From Spirosoma fluviale (lineage in GTDB: Bacteria; Bacteroidota; Bacteroidia; Cytophagales; Spirosomataceae): a DNA stretch of 64,000 bases. Position numbers and translations under genes: made by a program. Numbering within the stretch: position 1 is the first letter of the stretch; every line of letters begins with the position of its first letter. Positions 1 to 8,437 of this stretch are shown here, piece by piece. The stretch covers positions 310,001-374,000 of the forward strand of contig CAMDJW010000001.1 in the NCBI GenBank assembly GCA_945901025.1. Reading direction: 5' to 3'. Under the pieces are notes generated by a model. That model saw only the letters and a program-made list of their open reading frames with translations. It had not been told where the DNA came from and did no database searches.

Positions 1-1630
1 TAGCATCATCCTTGTATACAATACGTAATTGAAAATTCTGTTTAGATAACGAATTGGTGTTTAACGAGTAAATATTTTTCATCATTAAATCCCACATTGG
101 ATGATCCAAATGATTACGTAGCGTAGAAGATTTGAGCATTTTTAAGATCAAAACTTCATTATCTTGTCGGGCCTGATAATCTTCCGTTAATTCTCCAACC
201 TTATATTTGCGACCATTAAATGTGTATTCATAGGAAACAGCTAATACTTCGTCATTACGCAAAGGTGAAATCAGTGAAATATAACCGAGTGAAGGGTTGA
301 ATTTGAATTCTCGTTCATTAAGCCTTTTTGCTCCCTTAAGCATGTCAAAATCCGTACCTCTTTGTAGGTTATAAACAGATTCTAATTGATAAGAAGATTG
401 ATCGGAGCGCCGTATTTGAGGATCGTTCACCACCTTATCATAGAGACCATTATTTTTATTGTCAGCAGATTGATTCGGAATAATAGGTTGGAGCGCGGAT
501 TTGGTTTTACTGTATGGATTAGATTCGCCTAAATCTGCTAAGGCAACCAAATTCCTTAATGTTTCAGTACTTTGAGTTCTATTCGTTACATATACCTCAA
601 TTCTAGTGATGGTAATGCCACTCGTGATAACGGGCAAATTTTTCAATGATCTTTCGTAATTATCCTTAAAATAAGTGGACAGGAAGAAATGCCTATTTTC
701 ATCGTATTGATCTGCTCGTATTTCAAAAGAACGACCCTGTGAGCCACCTTTCATTGTAATACAATCTTGCTTTGAACGTTGTTGGGCTGCCACAACAGTA
801 ACATCCAAGTTACCAAATCGCAATAATGTTTTCAGACCAAATAAATTTTGAACACCTGGAATTAATTGAGAATTAAGGGTCCAAGAAGTATTTCCCGCTT
901 CTATATTTTGAAGGATATCTTCTTCTTGCGTTTTCCAATTTAATTTAAGTTGGTTTTGAAAATTAAAACTAGCTTTCGTATCAAAATTGGCATTAAGGTT
1001 AAGTTTGTCGCCTATTTTTCCTTGAAAATTAATTTGAGCTTGTTCGTTAAAAAATAAATTTCCAATGTAACGCAGTTGGACCGGAACCGCAGGATTATCA
1101 ACAAATTGACCCATATAACCCACATCTAACAATAAACTACCATTCGGTTTAAATGAAATTTCTGTCCCACCAAAGATTCGATCAATCGCTGGCGGTAATT
1201 CAATTTTAGGAAAAAGACCTCTAGATTGAACTGAATTATTCCCATCAAGACTCTTTGAATAATCATTCCAATAGGAATTATTTAAAGCCTTATTTTGCAG
1301 ATTACTAAACTCATTCAATGAATAAGCTTGCGATGGGGATATAGAAATATCTCCTAATTGTCTAGATGATATTAATTGAGAGGGGCTAAAATCAATAAAA
1401 TTCTGACTTCCCTTGACCGAAAAAATAGAAAAAGGTGATTTTGAAATCAATCTATTTGATTGATAAAAATCAAAGGGTTTCAATTGGAAACGCGGCCTTC
1501 GGCCACTTTTTAATACGGATAAAGTAGAGTCCGTATTTTGAGCAAAGGAAATGGAAGGTAACACCGCAAAGGCCAAGAAAAAAAGGCCTTTAAAAATGAT
1601 TTTTATAGCGATATTGCAGTCTCTTTGCAC
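1..1630 (-). CDS. sprA: SprA, type IX secretion/gliding outer-membrane translocon (N-terminal part, cut by window edge)
   Basis: The reverse strand is open from about 1630 to base 1, giving roughly 543 codons of a protein that continues outside the window. The first residues form a signal peptide (hydrophobic stretch GLFFLAFAVLPSISFAQ). The visible part matches the N-terminal region of SprA, the giant beta-barrel translocon of the Bacteroidota type IX secretion system; recognisable stretches are GGTEISFKPNGSLLLDVGY, GQFVDNPAVPVQLRYIGN and the segment around ADLGESNPYS. No ATG fits; the best start is GTG at 1630-1628. ruvA lies 17 bases upstream and in the same direction, and ruvA-sprA adjacency is common in this phylum. 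Family assignment is by recalled sequence similarity. Confidence 0.9.
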   Translation of the reverse strand, partial: MQRDCNIAIKIIFKGLFFLAFAVLPSISFAQNTDSTLSVLKSGRRPRFQLKPFDFYQSNRLISKSPFSIFSVKGSQNFIDFSPSQLISSRQLGDISISPSQAYSLNEFSNLQNKALNNSYWNDYSKSLDGNNSVQSRGLFPKIELPPAIDRIFGGTEISFKPNGSLLLDVGYMGQFVDNPAVPVQLRYIGNLFFNEQAQINFQGKIGDKLNLNANFDTKASFNFQNQLKLNWKTQEEDILQNIEAGNTSWTLNSQLIPGVQNLFGLKTLLRFGNLDVTVVAAQQRSKQDCITMKGGSQGRSFEIRADQYDENRHFFLSTYFKDNYERSLKNLPVITSGITITRIEVYVTNRTQSTETLRNLVALADLGESNPYSKTKSALQPIIPNQSADNKNNGLYDKVVNDPQIRRSDQSSYQLESVYNLQRGTDFDMLKGAKRLNEREFKFNPSLGYISLISPLRNDEVLAVSYEYTFNGRKYKVGELTEDYQARQDNEVLILKMLKSSTLRNHLDHPMWDLMMKNIYSLNTNSLSKQNFQLRIVYKDDA

Positions 1631-1647
1631 AAATGATAAATAATAAG

Positions 1648-2235
1648 TTAACGAAGGGCTAGTTTAATAAGTTGCTCAATCGTAGCATCTGGATTAGATT
1701 TTATTAATTGGTCTAAATTTTTCTCAGCAGCTACTCGAGGAATTCCTAGTGTTACTAATGCCCCTAAAGCCTCTTGTTTAACACCATATGACTTATCTGG
1801 AGAAGATTTACCTGCTTCCACGAATAATGTATCTTTTTTACATTTGTCTTTTAATTCTAAAATGACGCGTTGAGCCGTCTTAGACCCAATACCCTTGATC
1901 GATTGAATCAAAGCGATATTTTCATTCATAATGGCCCCTCTTATTTCCCCACTTGAAAATGAAGATAACATGACCAAGGCCGTTGTAACACCTACACCAG
2001 AAACACTAATTAAATCTAGAAATAATAACTTTTCGTCCATTTCATAAAACCCCACTAGTGTATGAGCATCTTCTTTAATTTGCAAATGAGTAAAGAGTTT
2101 GCAATTTTCATCACCCTCAGAAAGTGAATCATAAGTTTGCAATGAAATTTTTACGTCATAACCGACCCCTTGAACGTCAATAATGACATGCGCCCTGTCT
2201 TTATAAGCCAATTTTCCTTTTAAGTATGCGATCAT
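1648..2235 (-). CDS. ruvA: Holliday junction branch migration protein RuvA
   Basis: This 195-residue protein has the usual RuvA length and order: an N-terminal OB-fold (MIAYLKGKL start, VGYDV), a tandem helix-hairpin-helix region (SGVGVTTAL near residue 79 and KGIGSKTAQRVILELKDK near 114), and a C-terminal domain III that ends in a short three-helix unit thought to contact RuvB. RuvA tetramers bind Holliday junctions and direct the RuvB motor. The ATG start is one base after the stop of the upstream lytic transglycosylase gene, so the two are probably cotranscribed, and sprA follows 17 bases downstream. ruvB and ruvC are not in the window. Confidence 0.96.
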   Translation of the reverse strand: MIAYLKGKLAYKDRAHVIIDVQGVGYDVKISLQTYDSLSEGDENCKLFTHLQIKEDAHTLVGFYEMDEKLLFLDLISVSGVGVTTALVMLSSFSSGEIRGAIMNENIALIQSIKGIGSKTAQRVILELKDKCKKDTLFVEAGKSSPDKSYGVKQEALGALVTLGIPRVAAEKNLDQLIKSNPDATIEQLIKLALR

Positions 2236-2236
2236 T

Positions 2237-3673
2237 TTATGAAATTCTTAATTTCATTCCAGGCTTTAAAACCGAGGAACGAAGTCTATTTAATTTTTTT
2301 ATTTTTGCGATTGTACTGACATTGTATCGGTCAGCAATTTGAGATAATGTATCTCCAGGCCTTACTCGGTGATAAATAGTTCTTCTTTTTGATTTGGGTT
2401 TTAAAACAACTGATTCATTATTACTAGTTTCAACCTTTGCTGAAGTGGCTGACTCTTCCATGTCAACCCATTCCTTAACAAAATAATAAATCAATTTCCC
2501 CTTTTTTAACCGATTGGACCGCAAACGGTTAATACGTTTTAATTCGAGCACTGAAACATCTAAATTCCGAGCGATCGTATAAATAGTCTCCCCTCTTCGA
2601 ACCACGTATTTTTTCTTTGAATTTTTCAACATCCGAAGTCCGGCAGTTGAGTCGATAGATCCCAAAGAAATACCTATAACCTTACGCGTCCCAAAATAAC
2701 TAGCAGAGTCAAGAATTTTTAAACGATTATCCCTAAAATAAGCATATTTATCTTTAGGGATACGAACAATAATTTTGTCTACATCTGATGGAATCGAATT
2801 TCCTAAAATATGAGGATTTAAAACTCTGAAGGTATCTAACGAAAAACCGGCTAAAGACGATAATACTTTTAAATTAACAAATCCTTTCAAATGTAATGTG
2901 TCAGAGGGCATTTGAAAAGCCCATTCCTGAGGCTGAATTGCATGATCCCAATGAAAATTCATCATATATGAAATCGCAATATATTGAGGTACATAATTTC
3001 GTGTTTCTTTAGGCAGGCAATTATAAATACCCCAAAAGTTTGTTGAGCCACATCGTCTTATCGCCCGCTTAACATTTCCTGGGCCTGTATTATAGGCGGC
3101 TAATGCCATATGCCAATCTCCAAATATGCGATACAATTGGCGCATATATTTACACGCGGCTTCCGTGGCACGTTCAGGATCAAACCTTTCATCCACATAA
3201 GAATCAACTCGAAGACCAAAATCACCCCGAGCGGTATAGGGCATAAATTGCCACAAACCACCAGCACCTTTTAAGGATAAAGCTTTGGTTTCAAGACCTG
3301 ATTCTATTAAAGACAAATACTTTAACTCATCAGGCAATCCATATTGTTTCAGATATTTTTCATAAATAGGAAAATATAGATCTCGCTTTTCCAACATATG
3401 CTGTGTGAAAGCCGCCTTCTTAAATGCAAAATATTCAACATATTGATGTGAATATTGATTATAAATAAGGGGTATTACATTTTGAATTGATTTTAACCGA
3501 TTCTGAATTAAAGAAGGGTCAATCATTAACGAAGTGGGCATTCCTTGCTCATTTCTAGCTAAAGAGTCAATAAACTTGCGATCAATATTAGGCAAAAATG
3601 TACTCTTAACCTGCCCAAACAAAGAGGTTGAAAGGAAGCAAAAATAGATTAAATATGTGATCTTTATTTTCAA
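2237..3673 (-). CDS. mltD: MltD-like membrane-bound lytic murein transglycosylase with two LysM repeats
   Basis: The protein has 478 residues. An N-terminal signal peptide (hydrophobic ITYLIYFCFLSTSLFG) precedes an SLT lysozyme-like domain at about 100-215, with catalytic Glu124 in LIESG and the motifs GLWQFMP and ALAAYNTGPGNV. Two LysM modules follow at about 354-398 and 434-478; both bind peptidoglycan. It should cleave murein glycan strands in the periplasm. The reading frame has no ATG before residue 45 and an in-frame TAA four codons upstream, so TTG at 3673-3671 is the only start that keeps the signal peptide. That start abuts a 17-bp tandem repeat filling the gap from gatA. The symbol mltD reflects domain architecture, not proven orthology. 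Confidence 0.88.
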   Translation of the reverse strand: MKIKITYLIYFCFLSTSLFGQVKSTFLPNIDRKFIDSLARNEQGMPTSLMIDPSLIQNRLKSIQNVIPLIYNQYSHQYVEYFAFKKAAFTQHMLEKRDLYFPIYEKYLKQYGLPDELKYLSLIESGLETKALSLKGAGGLWQFMPYTARGDFGLRVDSYVDERFDPERATEAACKYMRQLYRIFGDWHMALAAYNTGPGNVKRAIRRCGSTNFWGIYNCLPKETRNYVPQYIAISYMMNFHWDHAIQPQEWAFQMPSDTLHLKGFVNLKVLSSLAGFSLDTFRVLNPHILGNSIPSDVDKIIVRIPKDKYAYFRDNRLKILDSASYFGTRKVIGISLGSIDSTAGLRMLKNSKKKYVVRRGETIYTIARNLDVSVLELKRINRLRSNRLKKGKLIYYFVKEWVDMEESATSAKVETSNNESVVLKPKSKRRTIYHRVRPGDTLSQIADRYNVSTIAKIKKLNRLRSSVLKPGMKLRIS

Positions 3674-3676
3674 AAA

Positions 3677-3723
3677 ATTGTCTTATAAAAAAAATTGTCT
3701 TATAAAAAAAATTGTCTTATAAA
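3677..3723. repeat. 17-bp direct tandem repeat, nearly three copies
   Basis: The unit ATTGTCTTATAAAAAAA begins at 3677, 3694 and 3711; the third copy matches for 13 bases and then diverges. The repeat makes up the whole gap between the gatA stop codon (3719-3717, inside the third copy on the plus strand) and the TTG start of the transglycosylase gene (3673). Copy-number change would alter leader length without touching either protein. Confidence 0.92.
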
Positions 3724-5117
3724 TATGAAGTAAAATCAACTAATTCATCCTCTGAATAAGCGGGTCCCATCGCTTGAAATCCAATCGAAAGCCCATTTAA
3801 GTCCTGACCTGCTGGAACTGTAATTGCTGGTAATCCCGTCACATTCGCCTGCACCGTAAATAAATCACCTAAATACATCTGAAGGGGATCTAAGGTTTTT
3901 TCACCTAATCGATATGCAGTGGAAGAGGTAGTTGGCGAAATAATAAAATCATATTCTTTTAAAATCGCATCTGTCCGCTCTTTAATTAATCTCCTAACTT
4001 TTTGCGCTTTTGTGTAATAGGCGTCATAATAATTAGCGCTTAAAACAAAAGTACCCAGCATAATTCTACGTTTGACTTCCTCACCAAAACCCTCATTCCT
4101 CGTTTTTTTATACATGTCAATTAAATCACGGGGATTTTTAGTTCTTTGGCCAAATTTTACCCCATCAAATCGTGACAGATTAGAACTTGCTTCAGCAGTA
4201 GTTAAAACATAATAAGTGGGAAGCATTTGATCTATGTAGGCAAAATCAACAGATTCCACAACGAAACCTTTTTGTTTTAATTGCTCAATTTTGAGAAAAA
4301 AATGATCTTTAATTTCAGTTTGCAAGCTTGGGTGCTCCACAATTTCTTTAATGTACGCTAACCGTTTTTTGGGTATCAATTCACTCTTTCCTATGGCAGA
4401 AACTGTACTGTCAAATTCATCTGGACCCGAAATAATATCCATAACTAATTTAAGATCCGCTGGGTAATGACTCATGGGACCGATTGAATCGAAGGATGAT
4501 GCGTAAGCAATTAATCCCCAACGAGAAACCCGACCGTACGTTGGCTTAAGACCAGATAACCCACAAAAAGCTGCTGGCATTCTTATCGAACCTCCCGTAT
4601 CGGTTCCTAAGGAAAGGTGACACATTCCTGCTTGGACCGCAACGGCCGACCCCCCTGAACTACCCCCAGAAACATGGTTCTGGTGGGTATAATTTAAGAC
4701 TGGACCAAATGACGAATTCTCATTGGTTGAGCCCATACCAAACTCATCACAATTTTGTCTACCGATAATTATAGCATCTTCCTCGATAATTCGTTGAACT
4801 GTCGTGGCTGAAAAAGTCGATTTAAATCCATTTAAAATTTGACTGCCAGCTTGCGCTCCGTGATCTTGATAACAAAGTAAATCTTTGAGACCTACCACCA
4901 TTCCCGCTAATTTACCTGCCTTCCCTTCTTTAATTTTTTGATCTATTAATCGAGCTGAAGCAAGAGCTTCCTCCGAATAAACTTCTAAAAAAACATTTAA
5001 TTGCTCATTCAATGCAGTAATTTGACTCAAATATTGATTAACTAAATCAACGCAAGACAAAGTACCTTGAAATAATTTATTTCTTATTTCTGAATAAGGC
5101 TGAGGGAAATTTTCCAT
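3717..5117 (-). CDS. gatA: Glutamyl-tRNA(Gln)/aspartyl-tRNA(Asn) amidotransferase subunit A
   Basis: With the ATG at 5117 the protein has 466 residues and begins MENFPQPYSEIRNKL. It shows the amidase-signature core: a lysine in VVGLKDLL, the glycine/serine-rich HVSGGSSGGSAVAVQAG and the TGGSIRMPA segment that supply the Lys-cisSer-Ser triad. GatA produces ammonia from glutamine for transamidation of misacylated Glu-tRNA(Gln). A longer frame opens at 5165, but that extension crosses a terminator-like hairpin (5147-5171) and has no similarity to GatA, so the internal ATG is preferred. gatB and gatC are not in this window, which is usual when the subunits are dispersed. Confidence 0.95.
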   Translation of the reverse strand: MENFPQPYSEIRNKLFQGTLSCVDLVNQYLSQITALNEQLNVFLEVYSEEALASARLIDQKIKEGKAGKLAGMVVGLKDLLCYQDHGAQAGSQILNGFKSTFSATTVQRIIEEDAIIIGRQNCDEFGMGSTNENSSFGPVLNYTHQNHVSGGSSGGSAVAVQAGMCHLSLGTDTGGSIRMPAAFCGLSGLKPTYGRVSRWGLIAYASSFDSIGPMSHYPADLKLVMDIISGPDEFDSTVSAIGKSELIPKKRLAYIKEIVEHPSLQTEIKDHFFLKIEQLKQKGFVVESVDFAYIDQMLPTYYVLTTAEASSNLSRFDGVKFGQRTKNPRDLIDMYKKTRNEGFGEEVKRRIMLGTFVLSANYYDAYYTKAQKVRRLIKERTDAILKEYDFIISPTTSSTAYRLGEKTLDPLQMYLGDLFTVQANVTGLPAITVPAGQDLNGLSIGFQAMGPAYSEDELVDFTSYL

Positions 5118-5146
5118 TAAAAATGGGGGTTCAATTAAACACAAAA

Positions 5147-5171
5147 GCATAGTTGGAAGATCCAACTATGC
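5147..5171 (-). terminator. Rho-independent terminator after tatA
   Basis: There is a perfect inverted repeat with 11-base arms (GCATAGTTGGA at 5147-5157 and TCCAACTATGC at 5161-5171) around a 3-base loop. Read on the minus strand it is followed by TTTTGTGTTT. It lies between the tatA stop and the gatA ATG at 5117. Confidence 0.75.
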
Positions 5172-5195
5172 ATTTAAAAAAAGATTAAAATAAAA

Positions 5196-5402
5196 CTATT
5201 TTTTAGTTTCGTCTAATTCTTTATTGATCTGATCTTTAACTTCATTTTTGGCATCTTGAAATTCACGAATCCCTTTTCCTAATCCTCTCATAAGTTCAGG
5301 CAATTTTTTACCGCCAAAAAACAATAATATGGCTAATCCTATAAGCAACAATTCACCGCCACCTAAACCATTTAAAAACAATAATATACTTGCTGTGTTC
5401 AT
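5196..5402 (-). CDS. tatA: Twin-arginine translocase subunit TatA/TatE
   Basis: This is a small 68-residue protein of the TatA/E family. It has a single N-terminal transmembrane helix (about residues 15-30, ending LAILLFFGGKKLPEL), the conserved FGxxKLPEL hinge, and an amphipathic then charged C-terminal tail (GLGKGIREFQDAKNEV). TatA oligomers form the pore that moves folded proteins with twin-arginine signals across the inner membrane. The DUF1501 protein at 13.2-14.6 kb carries such a signal and is a plausible client. tatC is not in the window. A hairpin terminator follows the gene. Confidence 0.94.
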   Translation of the reverse strand: MNTASILLFLNGLGGGELLLIGLAILLFFGGKKLPELMRGLGKGIREFQDAKNEVKDQINKELDETKK

Positions 5403-5472
5403 ATTTTCTAAATTTTAATTGTGTAAATATATTCAATCCTTCTTAAAAATCCTCAATTTAAAAATCAAAAGA

Positions 5473-5892
5473 TTACAATTGTTTTTCAAATTCATCTAAT
5501 TCATTCTTTATTGATTTTCCAACCCAAAGAACCAATGCTAAATCATCTGTAAAACCAATAATTGGTAACACATCGGGTATAAAATCAAACGGGGATATAA
5601 AATAGATTAAAACGGCTGTTATTTTTGCCAATGCAATAGCAGGAAGTTTCCTGTAAGTTCCCTGGATATAGGCTTTGACCAATTGGCTAAACAAAACAAC
5701 ATAGTGATTAAGGAGCTTAACTACTGTCAAATTGCTATTAGAAGCAGTTTCAGTAACTTTTTGAAGTGCTCGCTTAATTAAATTCAATAAACCCAATTGG
5801 TCTTTTTGAATAATCTCCTCCCCCTTTTGCAGAGCTTCTTTAAAATATTTAGAGTCCAGAATTCGGTCAATAAAACTCATATTACGGGTCAT
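5473..5892 (-). CDS. DUF1232 (YkvA-like) membrane protein
   Basis: The 139-residue protein ends in the DUF1232 signature: a hydrophobic stretch reading AVLIYFISPFDFIPDVLPIIGFTDDLALVLW (given here only by its ends, about residues 92-125), in which SPFDFIPD and GFTDD are the family hallmarks. The N-terminal half is helical and charged. The function of DUF1232 proteins is not established; many are small membrane proteins. Two ATGs are possible, at 5892 and at 5880 (MSFIDRIL). No strong promoter was found between this gene and mdh, which is transcribed away from it. Confidence 0.85.
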   Translation of the reverse strand: MTRNMSFIDRILDSKYFKEALQKGEEIIQKDQLGLLNLIKRALQKVTETASNSNLTVVKLLNHYVVLFSQLVKAYIQGTYRKLPAIALAKITAVLIYFISPFDFIPDVLPIIGFTDDLALVLWVGKSIKNELDEFEKQL

Positions 5893-6002
5893 AAATCAGA
5901 TTTTAACTTTTAAATATACTAAAATCATTTTAAAATTTTAGTTGTATTATCCTTATTCATCAGGTTAACGAAAAAATCATTTATTTATTTGCTCTTTTGT
6001 CG

Positions 6003-6010
6003 TAGTTTTG
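6003..6010 (+). promoter_or_regulatory. Bacteroidota-type -7 promoter element of mdh
   Basis: TAGTTTTG is an exact TAnnTTTG match. Transcription would begin near 6015, giving a leader of about 35 bases to the ATG at 6050. No convincing TTTG was seen 19 bases upstream. Confidence 0.55.
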
Positions 6011-6049
6011 AAAAATTTTTTGAATCAATTAATACTAAATTTTTTAACA

Positions 6050-6985
6050 ATGAAAATTACCATAGTAGGAGCTGGTGCTGTTGGAGCCACGTGCGCTGAC
6101 AATATCGCAAGAAAAGAATTAGCAGACGAATTAATTTTATTAGATATCAAAGAAGGTATCGCGGAGGGAAAAACGTTAGACATGTATCAGACAGCCAGTT
6201 TATTAGGTTTTGATACTACGCTTATTGGTTCAACAAATGATTATACCAAGACAGCTAATTCTGATGTTGTTGTCATCACTTCGGGTTTGCCACGTAAACC
6301 TGGAATGACGCGTGAGGAATTAATTGGTGTCAATGCAGGAATTGTAAAAAGTGTTGTCGAAAACATTCTTAAATATTCTAAAAATCCGATAATCGTGATT
6401 ATTTCAAATCCGATGGATACCATGACTTATTTAACAAAATCGATTTCGGGTTTGGATAAGCATCGAATTATAGGAATGGGAGGAACATTAGACTCAGCTA
6501 GATTTAAATGTTATTTGGCCAAAGCAATGGATGTTTCCATCAATGATATATCAGGTACGGTGATTGGTGGACATGGTGACACCACTATGATTCCATTAAA
6601 ACGTTTAGCTACGTATAATGGGGTTCCGGTAAGCCAATTTTTAGATGCTGAAACTTTGGATAAAGTTGTTGCAGATACGATGGTCGGCGGCGCAACCTTA
6701 ACAGGACTTTTGGGCACTTCTGCTTGGTATGCACCAGGCGCTGCAGGAGCAGCTTTAGTGGAAGCCATTGTGCGAGATGAAAAAAAGATCATGGCATGTT
6801 GCGTGCCATTGGATGGAGAATATAACCAAAAAGATATATGCTTAGGTGTTCCTGTGATTCTAGGTAAGAATGGTTGGGAAAAAATAGTTGATTATAAATT
6901 GACCGAAGAGGAACAGGCTACATTCAATAAATCAGCTGATGCTGTTCGAAATATGAATGCAGTACTAGAAACACTTTCTCTATAA
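6050..6985 (+). CDS. mdh: Malate dehydrogenase
   Basis: The protein has 311 residues and begins MKITIVGAGAVGATCAD, so the dinucleotide-binding glycine motif (GAGAVG, residues 7-12) sits at the expected N-terminal position. Other hallmarks are NPMDTMTYL and the catalytic histidine in GGHGDTTMIPL. It interconverts malate and oxaloacetate with NAD in the TCA cycle and is of the lactate/malate dehydrogenase type usual in Bacteroidota. An upstream TTG at 6008 in the same frame overlaps the putative promoter box, so ATG at 6050 is chosen. A strong terminator follows the gene. Confidence 0.96.
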   Translation: MKITIVGAGAVGATCADNIARKELADELILLDIKEGIAEGKTLDMYQTASLLGFDTTLIGSTNDYTKTANSDVVVITSGLPRKPGMTREELIGVNAGIVKSVVENILKYSKNPIIVIISNPMDTMTYLTKSISGLDKHRIIGMGGTLDSARFKCYLAKAMDVSINDISGTVIGGHGDTTMIPLKRLATYNGVPVSQFLDAETLDKVVADTMVGGATLTGLLGTSAWYAPGAAGAALVEAIVRDEKKIMACCVPLDGEYNQKDICLGVPVILGKNGWEKIVDYKLTEEEQATFNKSADAVRNMNAVLETLSL

Positions 6986-7002
6986 GATCATATTTTAGAT
7001 AT

Positions 7003-7036
7003 AAAAAAGCCTATCATCTAGATGACAGGCTTTTTT
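7003..7036. terminator. Bidirectional terminator between mdh and the ABC permease gene
   Basis: An A-run followed by AAGCCTATCATCT pairs with AGATGACAGGCTT (one A/C mismatch) and is followed by a T-run. The A/T symmetry lets it serve both convergent genes. Confidence 0.85.
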
Positions 7037-7054
7037 AGTTTAATTTATTAGGTT

Positions 7055-8299
7055 TTACTTTGATCTAATGGCAATAACTGGATCCATTTTAGCTGCAACC
7101 CAAGCAGGTATTATTCCAGACAGAACACCTATAAAGCTAGAAATAAGTAATCCTTTACTAATATTTCCAAAGGTTAATTGGAGTGGAAGTGCATCCTGCG
7201 GTATATAAGTTATGAGTACGACTAGTCCTATGCCAACTAATCCACCAATCAAACTCAAAAATATAGCTTCAAACAAAAATTGGAATAAAATAAAATAATT
7301 TTTGGCGCCTAAAGATTTCTGAATACCTATAATATTGGTTCTTTCTTTGACCGAAACAAACATAATATTCGCAATTCCAAAACCTCCAACTAATAATGAA
7401 AATCCTGCAATCAGGGATCCAGCTATATTTAATGCCGCAAATATTCCATCAAAAAATTGATTTAAACCATCTAATCGGTTCACTGAAAAACTAAGTTCAT
7501 CTTTAGGCTTTATTGATCGTAAACCCCTCATTAAACCGATTACATCTCCTTCCATATTTACTTGGCCTAAATCTGAGTCAAAAGCTTTTAAGGCTATGTC
7601 AGGAGAAGGACGATCTTTTTGAAAGATGGATGAATAGGTTGAATAAGGAATAAAAACTTTTTCATCAGGCGTTCCACCAAAACTTAAAATATCAGTTCCC
7701 TTTTTTTCAATAACACCAATAATCGTAAACTTTATTCCATTTAGCTTGATCACCTCACCCACTGCATTTGAACTTAATTGCAAATTTTCTGCCACCAATG
7801 ATCCAATGATACAAACATTCATTCCATTTTCAGATTCTATAGGCAAAAAATAACGGCCGGAGGCAATCGGGATACTAGCAATCTGATTATAGTCATAACT
7901 AGCACCGGTCATATTGACATCCATACTATTACTGCCTTTTGATGCAGTTTTTGTATTTCCATTATCAATGATGGCGACAGCTTGAGCTGATTTTAAATTC
8001 TCCTTTAGATATTTAAATTCTGAATATTTCATATCGGGCCGATTAAAATACTTCCACCAAGGATAATTATTTTCCATAATCCATGGCCATTTCCCTAAGT
8101 AAAAAACACCCGCACCTGAAAATGAGTCAATTTCTGATCGAATATTTTTGTTGAGCGAATCCACAGCCGTAAAAACAGCAACGATAGCGAAAATACCTAC
8201 ACTAACTCCTAAAAGAGACAATGTAGTCCTTAAAATATTGGATCTTAATGCCTGATAAGCAAACAATAAACTTTCCCAAACTTGAATTAAAAATTTCAT
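7055..8299 (-). CDS. MacB/FtsX-type ABC transporter permease
   Basis: The protein has 414 residues from the ATG at 8299 (MKFLIQVWESLLFAYQALR). It has the MacB permease layout: an N-terminal transmembrane helix (TLSLLGVSVGIFAIVAVFTAV), a large MacB periplasmic core domain, and a C-terminal FtsX domain with three helices near residues 295-405. Such permeases pair with a LolD/MacB ATPase to export peptides, lipids or lipoproteins or to drive envelope remodelling; no ATPase gene is adjacent, so the partner and substrate are unknown. An upstream TTG at 8314 is rejected because a TAATTTTG promoter element at 8324-8317 would place the transcript start at about that point. Confidence 0.88.
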   Translation of the reverse strand: MKFLIQVWESLLFAYQALRSNILRTTLSLLGVSVGIFAIVAVFTAVDSLNKNIRSEIDSFSGAGVFYLGKWPWIMENNYPWWKYFNRPDMKYSEFKYLKENLKSAQAVAIIDNGNTKTASKGSNSMDVNMTGASYDYNQIASIPIASGRYFLPIESENGMNVCIIGSLVAENLQLSSNAVGEVIKLNGIKFTIIGVIEKKGTDILSFGGTPDEKVFIPYSTYSSIFQKDRPSPDIALKAFDSDLGQVNMEGDVIGLMRGLRSIKPKDELSFSVNRLDGLNQFFDGIFAALNIAGSLIAGFSLLVGGFGIANIMFVSVKERTNIIGIQKSLGAKNYFILFQFLFEAIFLSLIGGLVGIGLVVLITYIPQDALPLQLTFGNISKGLLISSFIGVLSGIIPAWVAAKMDPVIAIRSK

Positions 8300-8316
8300 A
8301 ATTAATGGATTCAACC

Positions 8317-8324
8317 CAAAATTA
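8317..8324 (-). promoter_or_regulatory. -7 promoter element of the ABC permease gene
   Basis: The minus strand reads TAATTTTG, an exact TAnnTTTG match, 17 bases before the ATG at 8299. Confidence 0.5.
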
Positions 8325-8437
8325 CAATTATTAGTGAAACCTTGTATGAATAGTTGATGAATAGAAAATATAAACTCTAAATGGTTCTATGAAGGTAAGA
8401 TTGGATTTTGTAATTTTAAGCCTTGTCGAATAATGTT

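Noticed and set aside
6008-6049. TTG-initiated extension of mdh
   Set aside because: It overlaps the putative TAGTTTTG promoter and adds residues before the usual MDH N-terminus.
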